Positions 1-8,537 of a DNA stretch of 56,373 bases are shown here, one piece after another (position 1 is the stretch's first letter; each line of letters begins with the position of its first letter). Below the pieces are notes generated by a model that was not told where the DNA came from, made no database searches, and saw nothing but the letters and a program-made list of their open reading frames with translations. This stretch comes from CAZSAT01 sp964604675 (GTDB lineage Bacteria; Myxococcota_A; UBA796; CAJQPC01): positions 1-56,373 of the forward strand of contig CAZSAT010000039.1 of assembly GCA_964604675.1 (NCBI GenBank), given 5' to 3'. Both the position numbers and the translations under genes were made by a program.

Positions 1-261
1 GACACGGGCGACACGGGCGACTCCGGGGAGACGGACACCGACTCCGGCGACACGTCCGGTGACACCGACACGTCCGGCGCTGGCGAGTCCGGCGGCGCGG
101 ACAGCGAGTCCAGCTACGACACCGCGGCCGACGCCAACACCTACACCGCCGCCGAGCTCGCGGGGGAGACCGGCGGGTGCAGCTGCGATGCCGGTGTGTC
201 GGCGGGTGGCGGACTGGCCTGGCTGGTCGTCGGTCTCCTGGGCTGGCGTCGCCGCAGCTGA
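1..261 (+). CDS. C-terminal end of MYXO-CTERM-type surface protein (partial)
   Basis: Reading frame 1 is open from the first base to a TGA at 259-261, so only the last 86 residues are present. The first ~55 residues are an Asp/Thr/Gly/Ser-rich spacer (repeated DTGD and DSGD). They are followed by a GGCSCD motif, a hydrophobic stretch of about 15 residues and a terminal WRRRS. This Cys/hydrophobic/Arg arrangement is the MYXO-CTERM sorting tail of myxobacterial surface proteins, thought to be processed and anchored to the outside of the cell. The functional part lies upstream of the window, so no activity can be named. The neighbouring minus-strand gene converges on it with 22 bases between stops. 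Confidence 0.8.
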   Translation, partial: DTGDTGDSGETDTDSGDTSGDTDTSGAGESGGADSESSYDTAADANTYTAAELAGETGGCSCDAGVSAGGGLAWLVVGLLGWRRRS

Positions 262-283
262 GGGAGCGGGTCGGGTCGGGCGC

Positions 284-1936
284 TCACTGCTCGTTGCGCA
301 GCTTCCAGTCCATCACCAGGCAGCTCACCACGTCGGGCAGCTCCCCGAACACCTCGATCAAGGCCTCGTCCTGCCCGGTGTTCAGCAGCGCCTGACACGG
401 CAACACCATGCTCTTCGCGATGGTCTCGCCGGTGCGGGCGAGCACCCACGGGCCGCCGCGCCGGTCCATGACCACGCCGACCTGGGTGTCGGAGAGGTCC
501 AGGGCGCCCGCGGAGGTGTTGTAGTCGACGTCCTCGAGATCGCCGGCGAAGACCCGGGCGACGCGCGCCGTCACGCCGAGATCGCGCGTCATGGAGGGGA
601 GGTGGCTCGCGTCTTCCCCCAGGTGGCGGCCGAGCGCACGGCTGATGGCGCCCGCGGCCGAGCGCTGGTCCTCCACGCCCTCGAGGGCCAGGCAGAACTG
701 CGTTCCCTGCTGGAGTGGCACGAGGGTGGTCTGGATCTCGCCGTCGAGCTCGGGAGGGTCGGAGATGCCACCGAGCATGGCCGTGTTGCGGAGGGCGGCC
801 AAGCGCTTCTCGCGCGATGCGTCACCCTGGTACTCGGACGGATCGCCGCGGACCAGGGCGTCGGGGACCACGTCGAGGCCCAGGCTGCGCGCCTGGCGGT
901 AGGTGAGCGCCATGGGCCCCAGGCCGCACATGAGCTCGCCGGCGCTGTCCTCCACCGAGCGCCAGCCGTCGGCGTCGCGCCCCGCGTGCACGCTCGCGAA
1001 CGCGAGGATGCGCGCCACCTCGGGAGGCACGCCTGCATCCACCATCTGTTGGCCGGCGCCGGTGAACGAGCGCACCCGGGTGCCGTTCTTCGCAGGGTCG
1101 TTGGTGAGCCAGGCGTAGTCCTTGCTGCGCAGGAGGGTGGCCGCCTTCTGCTTCACGACGCCCGCGAGCGCAGGGTCGTCGTCGAGGGCCGTGCCCAGGG
1201 CCCCGATGCCCGTGATGTTCGCGGCCAGCACCGAGAGCTTGTAGTCCTTGATCGAGGTGCCGCTCGAGGCGTTGAGATCGACCTGGCTCTGCAGGGTCTC
1301 CACCTCCTCTTCCTTCTCGGAGAGCTTCGACTCCAGGTCCATGGAGCCGATCCAGGTGGCGGCGCCCGCGATGTAGCCGCCGAGGATGAACACCCCCGCG
1401 ATGATGTTCCGCGGCTTGAGGATGGCGCCGCTGGTCACGAAGGTCTTCGCCCGCATGAACAGCTGGCCGACGCCCGTCGCGAACACCCGCGCGAAGGCCT
1501 GGCGCTTGACCTCGTCGGCCATCGCGCCCTTGGAGAGCTCCCGCCCACCGCCGATCAGGCCCTTGCGCTTTGCCAGCACGTCGTCCGGCAGCTTGGCCAG
1601 CTCGACGATGAACTTCGGGCCGGACTCCGTCACCAGCGCGAAGGCGTCACCGCTCTGGACGGCGACGGCGGTGTGGATCTGCGAAGGGCGGTGGGCCCCG
1701 GCCTTCCAGACGAAGACACCCGCCGCGCGCTCCACCGGCGCCACGATCAGGCCCATGCCTGGCTCGCGCAAGACCTTCACGTGAAAGTCCAACACCCCGA
1801 GCGCTTCGGGCAAGGTGATGTCGTTGCCCTGCGCGTGGCCGAGGCGCACCTCGACCTCCTCGAAGGGGCCGAACCGCGTGCCGCCGAACTCGGGCGCCAA
1901 GGTCAGGTAGAGCGCCAGGTCCCGCTCGTCGGCCAT
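284..1936 (-). CDS. FHA-like domain membrane protein
   Basis: 550 residues from ATG 1936; a longer frame to 2011 exists, but MADERD is the better start because the extra 25 residues are unstructured. Residues ~8-115 resemble an FHA-type beta sandwich (RLGHAQGND with the following HVKVL), a fold that usually binds phosphothreonine peptides. A hydrophobic helix around 176-196 is followed by a Glu-rich coiled coil (~200-225) and a long C-terminal domain I do not recognise, with scattered cysteines, probably periplasmic. It is transcribed divergently from another membrane protein that also has an FHA-like end, close to a VWA protein and a Ser/Thr kinase, so a role in phospho-dependent envelope signalling is inferred. 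The FHA call rests on pattern alone. Confidence 0.7.
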   Translation of the reverse strand: MADERDLALYLTLAPEFGGTRFGPFEEVEVRLGHAQGNDITLPEALGVLDFHVKVLREPGMGLIVAPVERAAGVFVWKAGAHRPSQIHTAVAVQSGDAFALVTESGPKFIVELAKLPDDVLAKRKGLIGGGRELSKGAMADEVKRQAFARVFATGVGQLFMRAKTFVTSGAILKPRNIIAGVFILGGYIAGAATWIGSMDLESKLSEKEEEVETLQSQVDLNASSGTSIKDYKLSVLAANITGIGALGTALDDDPALAGVVKQKAATLLRSKDYAWLTNDPAKNGTRVRSFTGAGQQMVDAGVPPEVARILAFASVHAGRDADGWRSVEDSAGELMCGLGPMALTYRQARSLGLDVVPDALVRGDPSEYQGDASREKRLAALRNTAMLGGISDPPELDGEIQTTLVPLQQGTQFCLALEGVEDQRSAAGAISRALGRHLGEDASHLPSMTRDLGVTARVARVFAGDLEDVDYNTSAGALDLSDTQVGVVMDRRGGPWVLARTGETIAKSMVLPCQALLNTGQDEALIEVFGELPDVVSCLVMDWKLRNEQ

Positions 1937-2019
1937 CGCTTCCGACTCCTCACCGGTCGCCGTATTGGTACCACGGGGCTTGTTTGCGTCGCGGAGCCCG
2001 CCGTGCTCCAATCCCGGGC

Positions 2020-3006
2020 GTGAACGTCGCCCTGGTCCCCTACAACTGGCTCCGACACGTGCAGCCTGCGCTGTTCGGAGCCGCGGCGGCGCTGCTTGCG
2101 TGGTGGCTCGTGCTCACGCTGATCGCCGTGGCGGGTGGCCCGTGGCCTGTGGCCTGGGACGGGGCGGTGTTCCTGGGGGCGCTCGCCGGCAGCAGTGCGC
2201 TGGCGTCGGTGCTGGGCCATGCGGGCCTGGCGCGGGAGAGCTGGAAGCAACGCCTCGCCCACGGCGCGATCACCGTGGCCCTGAGCGGAGGGCTCGCCGT
2301 GGGCGGCGCGCTGCTCGGCGGGCTCGTGGCCACCGCCATGGACAGCGACATCGACGCGGGCGACCCCACGCTGGTCAGCTTGCAGCACCGGCTGGCGGCC
2401 TTTGCGCTCGCGGGTCTCGCCACGGCCATCGGCCCGGTGGTCGTCCGGAAGGGACGGCAGTGGGCCGTGCAGCTCACGAGCGGTCTGGTCGCAGGGCTGG
2501 GCGCCGCGTTGGTCTGGCACGTCGCCAGCTACACCTTCTTCCACGACCTGTACCTGGCCAGTGCTGGCGCCGCCCTCACCTGGGGTGGGCTCTTCGGCGC
2601 GCTCGCCTGGGGCGTGCCCGACGCGCTCTACACCGGCTGGGTCCGGGTGCTCAAGGGCGGGCGTTTTGGCGAGCGGGTGCCCGTGGACGCGCCGGGCGGC
2701 GGCGTGCGCGAACGGTTCGTCGGCCACTTTCCTCGTGGGCTCGACCTCTGGCTTCCGGCGGAAGAGGGTGTGCAGGAGCTGCACGTGTCGGTCGCGGTCG
2801 ACGGCGACCAGCGCTATGCGGCCCGCGGCCTGAGCCTCCACCCGACCGTCGTGAAGCGCCCCATGGAGCGCATCGACGTGCGCTACGACCCCCGGCGCCC
2901 GGCCCCGCTCGAGACCCGGCTTCGGTCCGGCGATCGCATCGTGGTCGGCGATGGCCAGCGCGAGGTCGAGCTGGAGTTCCTGATGCTGCCGAAGGAGGAG
3001 GGCTGA
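2020..3006 (+). CDS. Polytopic membrane protein with C-terminal FHA-like domain
   Basis: About 328 residues from GTG 2020; a TTG at 1984 would add 12 residues. The first ~200 residues contain about six hydrophobic segments separated by short loops. The last ~120 residues are soluble and beta-rich (GDRIVVGDGQREVELEFL), like a divergent FHA or other small beta sandwich. The stop TGA overlaps the ATG of the VWA gene (TGATG), so the two are probably translationally coupled. It could be a membrane receptor that presents a phosphopeptide-binding domain to the kinase encoded two genes downstream; that is inference. No transporter signature was recognised. Confidence 0.7.
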   Translation: MNVALVPYNWLRHVQPALFGAAAALLAWWLVLTLIAVAGGPWPVAWDGAVFLGALAGSSALASVLGHAGLARESWKQRLAHGAITVALSGGLAVGGALLGGLVATAMDSDIDAGDPTLVSLQHRLAAFALAGLATAIGPVVVRKGRQWAVQLTSGLVAGLGAALVWHVASYTFFHDLYLASAGAALTWGGLFGALAWGVPDALYTGWVRVLKGGRFGERVPVDAPGGGVRERFVGHFPRGLDLWLPAEEGVQELHVSVAVDGDQRYAARGLSLHPTVVKRPMERIDVRYDPRRPAPLETRLRSGDRIVVGDGQREVELEFLMLPKEEG

Positions 3007-4427
3007 TGGCCGTGCTCCTCGCACTGCTGCTGGGGTGCGACGGGGGCGTGCTTCCGGGCACCACGGTGCGGTCCGGCACCCAGGAGCAGACCGCGGGCTC
3101 CGAGCTGGAGCTCCGGGTCTTCGAGGACGAAGGCGACTGCGTGGCCGGAGGCGTCGAAGACAGCTCGATCGGCGGCTGCACACCCTGGGTCGGACGCGGG
3201 GCAGGCGAGGTCCGGCTGGGCTTCCAGACCCGCTGGGACGGGCAGCCGTTCCCCCTCCCGCTCTCCAGCGAACACGTGAAGGTCATCCACCAGGGCGCCG
3301 AGGTGCTGCACGGGCAGTCCGGCATGCAGGTGGAGCTGGTCCCTCACGACCCCCGTCCGGCCAACCAGCTCTTCGTGCTCGTGATCGACGGCTCGGGCTC
3401 GATGAACGAGGTCGACGCCGACGGCGTGTCGCGCATCGACAAGGTGCGTCGCTCCCTGCTCAAGGAGCGCGTGGTCGATGGCTTCTTCCCGGAGGACAAG
3501 TCGGTCAAGACCGGCGTGATCCTCCTGACCTTCACCGAGTCGGTGCGGCCCGTGGGGGGCGAGCTGCAGGTGCTTCGTGATCGGCGCTCCTTCCGGCAGC
3601 TGGTGCGCAACGACCTGAGCACCCTCGGCGGGTGGACCCACCTCTACGACGCCGTCGAGTACGCCACCGGCGACCTCATGCAGGAGGAGCTCGTCGCCCA
3701 GTGGCTCGGTGCCAACGATGCGCTGCCCACCGTGGTCGTGTTGACGGATGGTTTCAACAACGAGCAGGCCTCCGACACCTGCGGCGACAACGCGTCCCGT
3801 CTCTCGGAGTTGCTCGAGCACCTCCAGACCGTGCGCCGCGGCCAGAAGATCGACATGAGGCAGCGCCCCAGCGTCTACTCGGTGGGCCTCGGGCGGCCGG
3901 TGGGCGCCCGCATCACCCTGGACGCCGACGAGCTCCAACAGAGCGAGGTCAAGAAGCGCACCCTCTGCGGCAAGCGCGTGGGCATGCGGATCGACGGTGA
4001 CCTCGAGCGCTACGGCATCGACAAGGTCTCGTTGGACTGGATCGCGGCGTCCGGGGGCGGCTTCAGCTTCGTGAAGCAGGACCCGGAGGGCCTGGCGGAG
4101 GCCTTCGCCGGGGCGGCTGCGGAGCGCTACCGCTGGTTCGAGCTGCGCTACCGGGTGGATCCCTTCTACCTCCGGCGCGCCTTCACCACGAAGGTGCGCC
4201 TCGACGCCTTCGCCAATGCCGAGGCCTCCCTGCGCTTCGAGCCGTCAGGGTGGCTGGATGCCCCGGGCGGCGAGCCGCGCGACGACGGTTGGTCCGAGCC
4301 GGTGCCCTTCCGGCGCACCGCGGCCCTCGTGCTTCCGGTCATCGCCGCACTGCTTGGCATCGCCTACGGGAACGCCGCTCTGTACAACGCGTTCCGCGCC
4401 CTCTTCCGCCGCCGCCGGCGCAGGTGA
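3006..4427 (+). CDS. von Willebrand factor A domain lipoprotein
   Basis: 473 residues. The N-terminus MAVLLALLLGC is a very short hydrophobic stretch ending in a lipobox-like LLGC, with Asp next to the Cys. The VWA domain begins near residue 122 and carries a complete MIDAS: DGSGS at ~128-132, a Thr in GGWTHL and the Asp in VLTDGF. A metal-dependent protein-protein interaction is therefore likely. The C-terminus has a second hydrophobic helix followed by an Arg cluster (FRRRRRR), so the protein may be anchored at both ends. The start overlaps the preceding stop, and a kinase gene follows after 45 bases. Confidence 0.85.
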   Translation: MAVLLALLLGCDGGVLPGTTVRSGTQEQTAGSELELRVFEDEGDCVAGGVEDSSIGGCTPWVGRGAGEVRLGFQTRWDGQPFPLPLSSEHVKVIHQGAEVLHGQSGMQVELVPHDPRPANQLFVLVIDGSGSMNEVDADGVSRIDKVRRSLLKERVVDGFFPEDKSVKTGVILLTFTESVRPVGGELQVLRDRRSFRQLVRNDLSTLGGWTHLYDAVEYATGDLMQEELVAQWLGANDALPTVVVLTDGFNNEQASDTCGDNASRLSELLEHLQTVRRGQKIDMRQRPSVYSVGLGRPVGARITLDADELQQSEVKKRTLCGKRVGMRIDGDLERYGIDKVSLDWIAASGGGFSFVKQDPEGLAEAFAGAAAERYRWFELRYRVDPFYLRRAFTTKVRLDAFANAEASLRFEPSGWLDAPGGEPRDDGWSEPVPFRRTAALVLPVIAALLGIAYGNAALYNAFRALFRRRRRR

Positions 4428-4450
4428 TCGAGCAGGGCGTTCGCTTGCGG

Positions 4451-4456
4451 TAGGCT
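4451..4456 (+). promoter_or_regulatory. Candidate -10 element (TAGGCT)
   Basis: TAGGCT in the context GGTAGGCTCG lies 22 bases before the TTG start of the kinase. The same G-G/C-TA-N-N-CT-Y pattern occurs before four other gene starts in the window (8507, 14377, 39785, 44275). No good -35 hexamer is visible, and the implied leader is very short. Confidence 0.3.
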
Positions 4457-4472
4457 CGCCCCGGAGGCCGGA

Positions 4473-6578
4473 TTGGCACGCTTCATCGGAAGCTACGAGC
4501 TCCTCGACGAGCTGGGGGCCGGGCACTTCGGCACGGTCTATGTGGGCGTCGGCGAGCCGCCCGGTCGGGGACTGAGCGCCGGTCGCCGTCGCCTGGTCGC
4601 TGTGAAGTGCCTGAACGACAAGGCGGACGACCACGCGCTGGACCTGCTGGAGCAGGAGTTCGCGCTGCTCGATCAGGTCAAACACCGCGGGATCGTGCGG
4701 GTCTTCGAGTTCCTCCCCGAAGAGAAGTCCGTCGTGATGGAGTACGTGCATGGCGTCACGCTCCGGACGATGCTCGACGAGCTGAAGCGGAACCGCGAGC
4801 AGGTCTTCACCGAAGCGGCGATCGAGATCTGCTGCGAGCTGGCCGATGCGCTGTACCAGGCCTGGACCACGCCGGGGGACAACGGCGAGGCGCTGAACCT
4901 CGTGCACCGCGACCTCAAGCCCGCCAACATCATGCTGACCGCCCAGGGCCAGGTGAAGATCCTGGACTTCGGCCTCGCACGCGTCGACAACGCGGACTTC
5001 GCCGAAGACGACCCGGACCGCCTGAAGGGCACACCGATCTACATGGCCCCCGAGCAGGCTCGCCGCGGAGCCGTGGACCACCGCTCCGATCTCTTCGCGC
5101 TCGGCCTCATCGCCTACGAGCTCCTGATGGGCGAGCCGGCCTACCAGCCCTCGATGGACGCGCCCGATCCCCTCACCGCCATCTACGACGCCATCGAGGG
5201 CGGCGAGGTCATGAAACAGTGCGCCGAGCTCGAGGCCAAGCTTCCGGCGCTCGGTCCGGTGCTCACCCGGCTCCTGCAGGCGAAGCCGGCCAACCGCTAC
5301 CAGGACGGCCACGGTCTGATGGTCGACCTCCGGCGGCAGCTGTACCGCGATCGAGGGGCTCACCTCGCCGAGTTCTGCGAGTTCTTCTTCGGCTCGATCT
5401 ACGACCTGTCCGACCCGCCCGACATGGACGCCGCAGGCAAGGTCACCAGCTCCGATGCGCGCTTCTCGGGGGTTCGCCGCAAGACCGTCAAGGAGCGCAT
5501 GGAGGAGTCCATGAACCGCTCGCGCAAGGCGGCGGTCCCGCCCGCGGAGGCGCCCACGCCGCGGGCGCGCAAGGCCAAGAGCTTCGATCCGGGCGAACAG
5601 AAGCCGCGCCGGCCGCGTCGCCGCGGCGTGCGCGAGCCGGACACGGAAGAGAAGCACCGCATCGTCGGGGCGCGCTCGCCGGACGAGACCGGCATGATGC
5701 AGATGATGGACCTCACCGAGGGCGAGGACGAGGCGGCCGCCCCCGCGAGTGCCACCCAGTTCTTCGCCATCCCCACGGCCAAGAAGGAGCGCGCGAAGCC
5801 GGTGGCGGCGCCCCCGCCGGCGCCGGTTGCGCCGAAGCCCAGCGGACCACCGCGTGTGGCCAGGCCCGCTGCGCAGCCTGTCGCAGCCCCCGTCGCAGCC
5901 CCCGTGGCCGCAGGCCCGGTCGCAGCGGGCCCCGTGGCCGGCGGCATCCAGGGCCCCGTGGCCAACTACGGTTCAGGCGCTCCCGCCCAGCCCTTTGCTG
6001 GCGGGGCGGCGGCGCCTCCTCCAGCGGAGGCCCAGGACCGCACGCAGTCCAACACGGTGTACGTCATCGTGGCGGCGCTCTTCCTGCTCGTGGGGATCGC
6101 CGTCGCCGGCGTGGCCTATGTGATGGTCAACAAGGAGCCCGAGACGGCGACCACGACCACGACCGCCACGGCCTCACCCACGCCCACCACCGCGCCTGCA
6201 GTGGCCGCGGGCGACAACGACACCGGGCTGGTGGAGCCGACCCCCAAGGCCACCTCCTCGAGCAGCAAGTCCAGCTCCTCGTCCTCTTCGTCCTCCTCGT
6301 CCTCCGCCTCGTCGTCAGCGCCAGCGGCACCCAGCGCCGGCACCCTCACGGTCAAGCTCAGCGGCGGCGTGCAGGCGGCTTCCATCATGGTCAGCTGCCC
6401 CACCGCGGGCTTCCGCGGCAAGGGCACCGTGAGTGGCTCCAGCGCCAGCGTCTCGGGTGTACCGGCGGCTGCGTGCACCCTCTCGCTCTCCGGCGGCCAG
6501 CCAGGCTCCGCGAACATCACCGGCGGCGCCCGCACCATCACGTGCTCGATGGGCGGCGCAGGCCTCAGCTGCAAGTAG
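4473..6578 (+). CDS. Membrane-anchored Hanks-type Ser/Thr protein kinase
   Basis: 701 residues from TTG 4473, chosen because GGAGG sits at 4463-4467. The kinase domain covers ~6-290 and is complete: Gly loop GAGHFG, VAVK lysine near residue 47, HRDLKPAN at ~145, DFG at ~164 and APEQ at ~193, so it should be active. A disordered Pro/Ala/Lys-rich region follows, then one membrane helix near 528-550, a long Ser run (~600-615) and a C-terminal domain of ~75 residues with three cysteines (~641, 669, 693), presumably outside the cytoplasm. This is the usual layout of a bacterial receptor kinase. Its partners may be the FHA-like and VWA proteins just upstream. Confidence 0.92.
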   Translation: MARFIGSYELLDELGAGHFGTVYVGVGEPPGRGLSAGRRRLVAVKCLNDKADDHALDLLEQEFALLDQVKHRGIVRVFEFLPEEKSVVMEYVHGVTLRTMLDELKRNREQVFTEAAIEICCELADALYQAWTTPGDNGEALNLVHRDLKPANIMLTAQGQVKILDFGLARVDNADFAEDDPDRLKGTPIYMAPEQARRGAVDHRSDLFALGLIAYELLMGEPAYQPSMDAPDPLTAIYDAIEGGEVMKQCAELEAKLPALGPVLTRLLQAKPANRYQDGHGLMVDLRRQLYRDRGAHLAEFCEFFFGSIYDLSDPPDMDAAGKVTSSDARFSGVRRKTVKERMEESMNRSRKAAVPPAEAPTPRARKAKSFDPGEQKPRRPRRRGVREPDTEEKHRIVGARSPDETGMMQMMDLTEGEDEAAAPASATQFFAIPTAKKERAKPVAAPPPAPVAPKPSGPPRVARPAAQPVAAPVAAPVAAGPVAAGPVAGGIQGPVANYGSGAPAQPFAGGAAAPPPAEAQDRTQSNTVYVIVAALFLLVGIAVAGVAYVMVNKEPETATTTTTATASPTPTTAPAVAAGDNDTGLVEPTPKATSSSSKSSSSSSSSSSSSASSSAPAAPSAGTLTVKLSGGVQAASIMVSCPTAGFRGKGTVSGSSASVSGVPAAACTLSLSGGQPGSANITGGARTITCSMGGAGLSCK

Positions 6579-6583
6579 ACCCC

Positions 6584-8467
6584 ATGCGCACCTCCCTCGG
6601 CTTCTGGCTGCTGGCCCTGCTCTTCTCCTTCGGCCTCGTCGCGCCGCCGGCCTCTGCCGCCGACGACGGCCGGCGCGTCTACAAGGAGAAGGAAGCCGGG
6701 GAACAGGAGCTGACCGAGGAGCAGAAGCAGGCTGCCGAGGAAGCCGCGCAGAAGCGCCGCGACCGCGCCGCGCGGGTGGTGGTGCTCAAGTGGAACGACA
6801 CCGACGTCGGCTACGAGGACGAGCTCATCCGGCGCATCGTGCGGAACCGCATCGATCGGCCCGACGCGCTGTTCTTCCCGTCGACGGACCTCTACCAGAA
6901 CGGCCGCAAGGCGCCGGATCGCACCCTCACCCCCGCCATGCAGCCCGCGCGCGTGGCCGATGCCGACCTGAGCGGGCTCGTGGCCGAAGCGGAGCGGGTG
7001 AGCCAGATCCCCTGGAACGGGCTGGGCCCTGACGAGTGGCGGAACGAAGCGGCCAAGTTGCGCAACCTGCTCGACACGGTGTGGTTCGTCTCCGAGCTGG
7101 AGCACCGCGAGCCCCTCTTCGTGGCCTACGCCAACATCGGTCGCGCGGCCGAGAACTCGGGCAGCCAGGCGCCGCCCTTCTTCGAGGCGATCGCCGGCAA
7201 GAGCGTCAACTACTACTACTACCTGGCCGCGTCCCTGGCGTTCCAGGACCCGTCCCTGATGTCCAAGCTCCTGGACCAGGAGGTGAACGGCGCGGTCAAC
7301 TACTACCTGTCCGAGATGCAGAAGGGCGCCTACCCGACCTTCCCGCTCGACTTCGAGCTCGACGGCGAGTTCGACATCGAGGACTTCGAGAAGGAGTACC
7401 AGGTCTTCCTGAACGGCGTCGAGGCCGAGATCGACGCCGAAGCTCGGGTGCAGGTGCTGCTCGGTCGGTCCGACATCTACCTGAAGCGCAAGGACACGGG
7501 CCACGGCCTGTCGGAGCGGCTCGAGGTCGACAAGTTCGAGGACAAGGCCTACTTCGTGCGCGACGTGGCGCGGAAGCGGATGGGCCTCGAGTTCATCGAG
7601 CAGCTGATGCTCCACCCGAACGAGTGTTCGCCCGAGCTCGAGGGCGACATCCTCAACTTCCTGTCGATCTACGCCAAGCTGCACGGCTCGACCGAGGTCT
7701 ACATCGCCGTGCCCAAGGAAGGCAACGCCAACAAGACCTACATCTGGCGTTGGGATCGCTCCACGGCCACCCTGCAGCTGGTGGGTGGTGGCGCCGACGG
7801 GTTCCCTGTGCACTTCGCGTTCACCGCGTCGGGCGGCGTGCTGTACAACCAGGCTGCGGCCAACGTCGACACCAGCTTCACCAGCGAGAACGCCCAGAGC
7901 TTCGCCAACTCCGGCGTCGACTTCACCTCGGAGCTGTCCGGCCGGGTCTCCGAGAGCCTCACCGAGGCGCGCATCCCCTTCTCGCTGGAGCTGCGGGCAC
8001 ACTGGAACCGGCTGATGGTCAGCCACGGCTACGAGTTCGGCTACGGCGCCGAGGGCTACGTCGAGAACTACTACACCAAGGGCGTGGAGCCTGGAAAGGC
8101 CCTGCTCGAGTCCTCCGGCACCGACGCCAACGGCACCGACACCTTCACGCCGGTCTTCAACGAACAGCAGTGGAACCGCTACACCTTCTTCGGCCTCGGC
8201 GTGGTGCTCGGACCCAACGCGAACCTGGGCATCGGGCCCCGCTTTGCCGCGAAGGTCGGCTGGACCAACCTGCCCCACGCGCTCCAGACCACCGGGCACT
8301 TCGGCTGGACCTTCCAGATGCCCTACCTGCCCTCGGGTGAGCGGGTGAAGCCCATTCTCGACCTCGACGCCCGCGGTGGCATCGTGCTCCCCGCGCCCAA
8401 CTCGCTGTACACGAAGGAGATCACGCCGCTCTTCGGGCTCACGGGCGGCGTGGGGCTGACCTTCTAG
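6584..8467 (+). CDS. Predicted outer-membrane protein of unknown function
   Basis: 627 residues with a clear signal peptide (MRTSLGFW, hydrophobic core, APPASAADD; cleavage likely near residue 26). An acidic/Gln-rich linker is followed by a helical part with many aromatic and acidic residues. The last ~200 residues alternate polar and hydrophobic positions and are Gly- and aromatic-rich. The chain ends in GGVGLTF; a terminal Phe after beta strands is typical of outer-membrane barrels. I do not recognise the family. The start lies 5 bases after the kinase stop, so the two are probably co-transcribed. A porin-like or assembly-platform role would be speculation. Confidence 0.7.
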   Translation: MRTSLGFWLLALLFSFGLVAPPASAADDGRRVYKEKEAGEQELTEEQKQAAEEAAQKRRDRAARVVVLKWNDTDVGYEDELIRRIVRNRIDRPDALFFPSTDLYQNGRKAPDRTLTPAMQPARVADADLSGLVAEAERVSQIPWNGLGPDEWRNEAAKLRNLLDTVWFVSELEHREPLFVAYANIGRAAENSGSQAPPFFEAIAGKSVNYYYYLAASLAFQDPSLMSKLLDQEVNGAVNYYLSEMQKGAYPTFPLDFELDGEFDIEDFEKEYQVFLNGVEAEIDAEARVQVLLGRSDIYLKRKDTGHGLSERLEVDKFEDKAYFVRDVARKRMGLEFIEQLMLHPNECSPELEGDILNFLSIYAKLHGSTEVYIAVPKEGNANKTYIWRWDRSTATLQLVGGGADGFPVHFAFTASGGVLYNQAAANVDTSFTSENAQSFANSGVDFTSELSGRVSESLTEARIPFSLELRAHWNRLMVSHGYEFGYGAEGYVENYYTKGVEPGKALLESSGTDANGTDTFTPVFNEQQWNRYTFFGLGVVLGPNANLGIGPRFAAKVGWTNLPHALQTTGHFGWTFQMPYLPSGERVKPILDLDARGGIVLPAPNSLYTKEITPLFGLTGGVGLTF

Positions 8468-8506
8468 AGAGGTGGCTGGCGGGTGGGCGCTCGGCGAGGC
8501 GGCGGC

Positions 8507-8512
8507 TATCCT
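8507..8512 (+). promoter_or_regulatory. Candidate -10 element (TATCCT)
   Basis: TATCCT in GCTATCCTTC lies 31 bases before the GTG start at 8538. It is one of five similar elements in the window. It falls in the short gap after the preceding gene, so it could allow separate expression of the secreted protein. Confidence 0.28.
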
Positions 8513-8537
8513 TCCGTCGTCCGCTCGGAGGCCCTTC

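Noticed and set aside
6250..6320. TCC/TCG-rich run as a possible simple repeat with regulatory role
   Set aside because: It encodes a Ser linker in the extracytoplasmic part of the kinase and stays in frame; there is no sign of separate function.
4607..6583. Extension of the outer-membrane protein frame upstream through the kinase gene
   Set aside because: The frame is open by chance; the signal peptide at ATG 6584 marks the true start, and the kinase frame is the coding one upstream.
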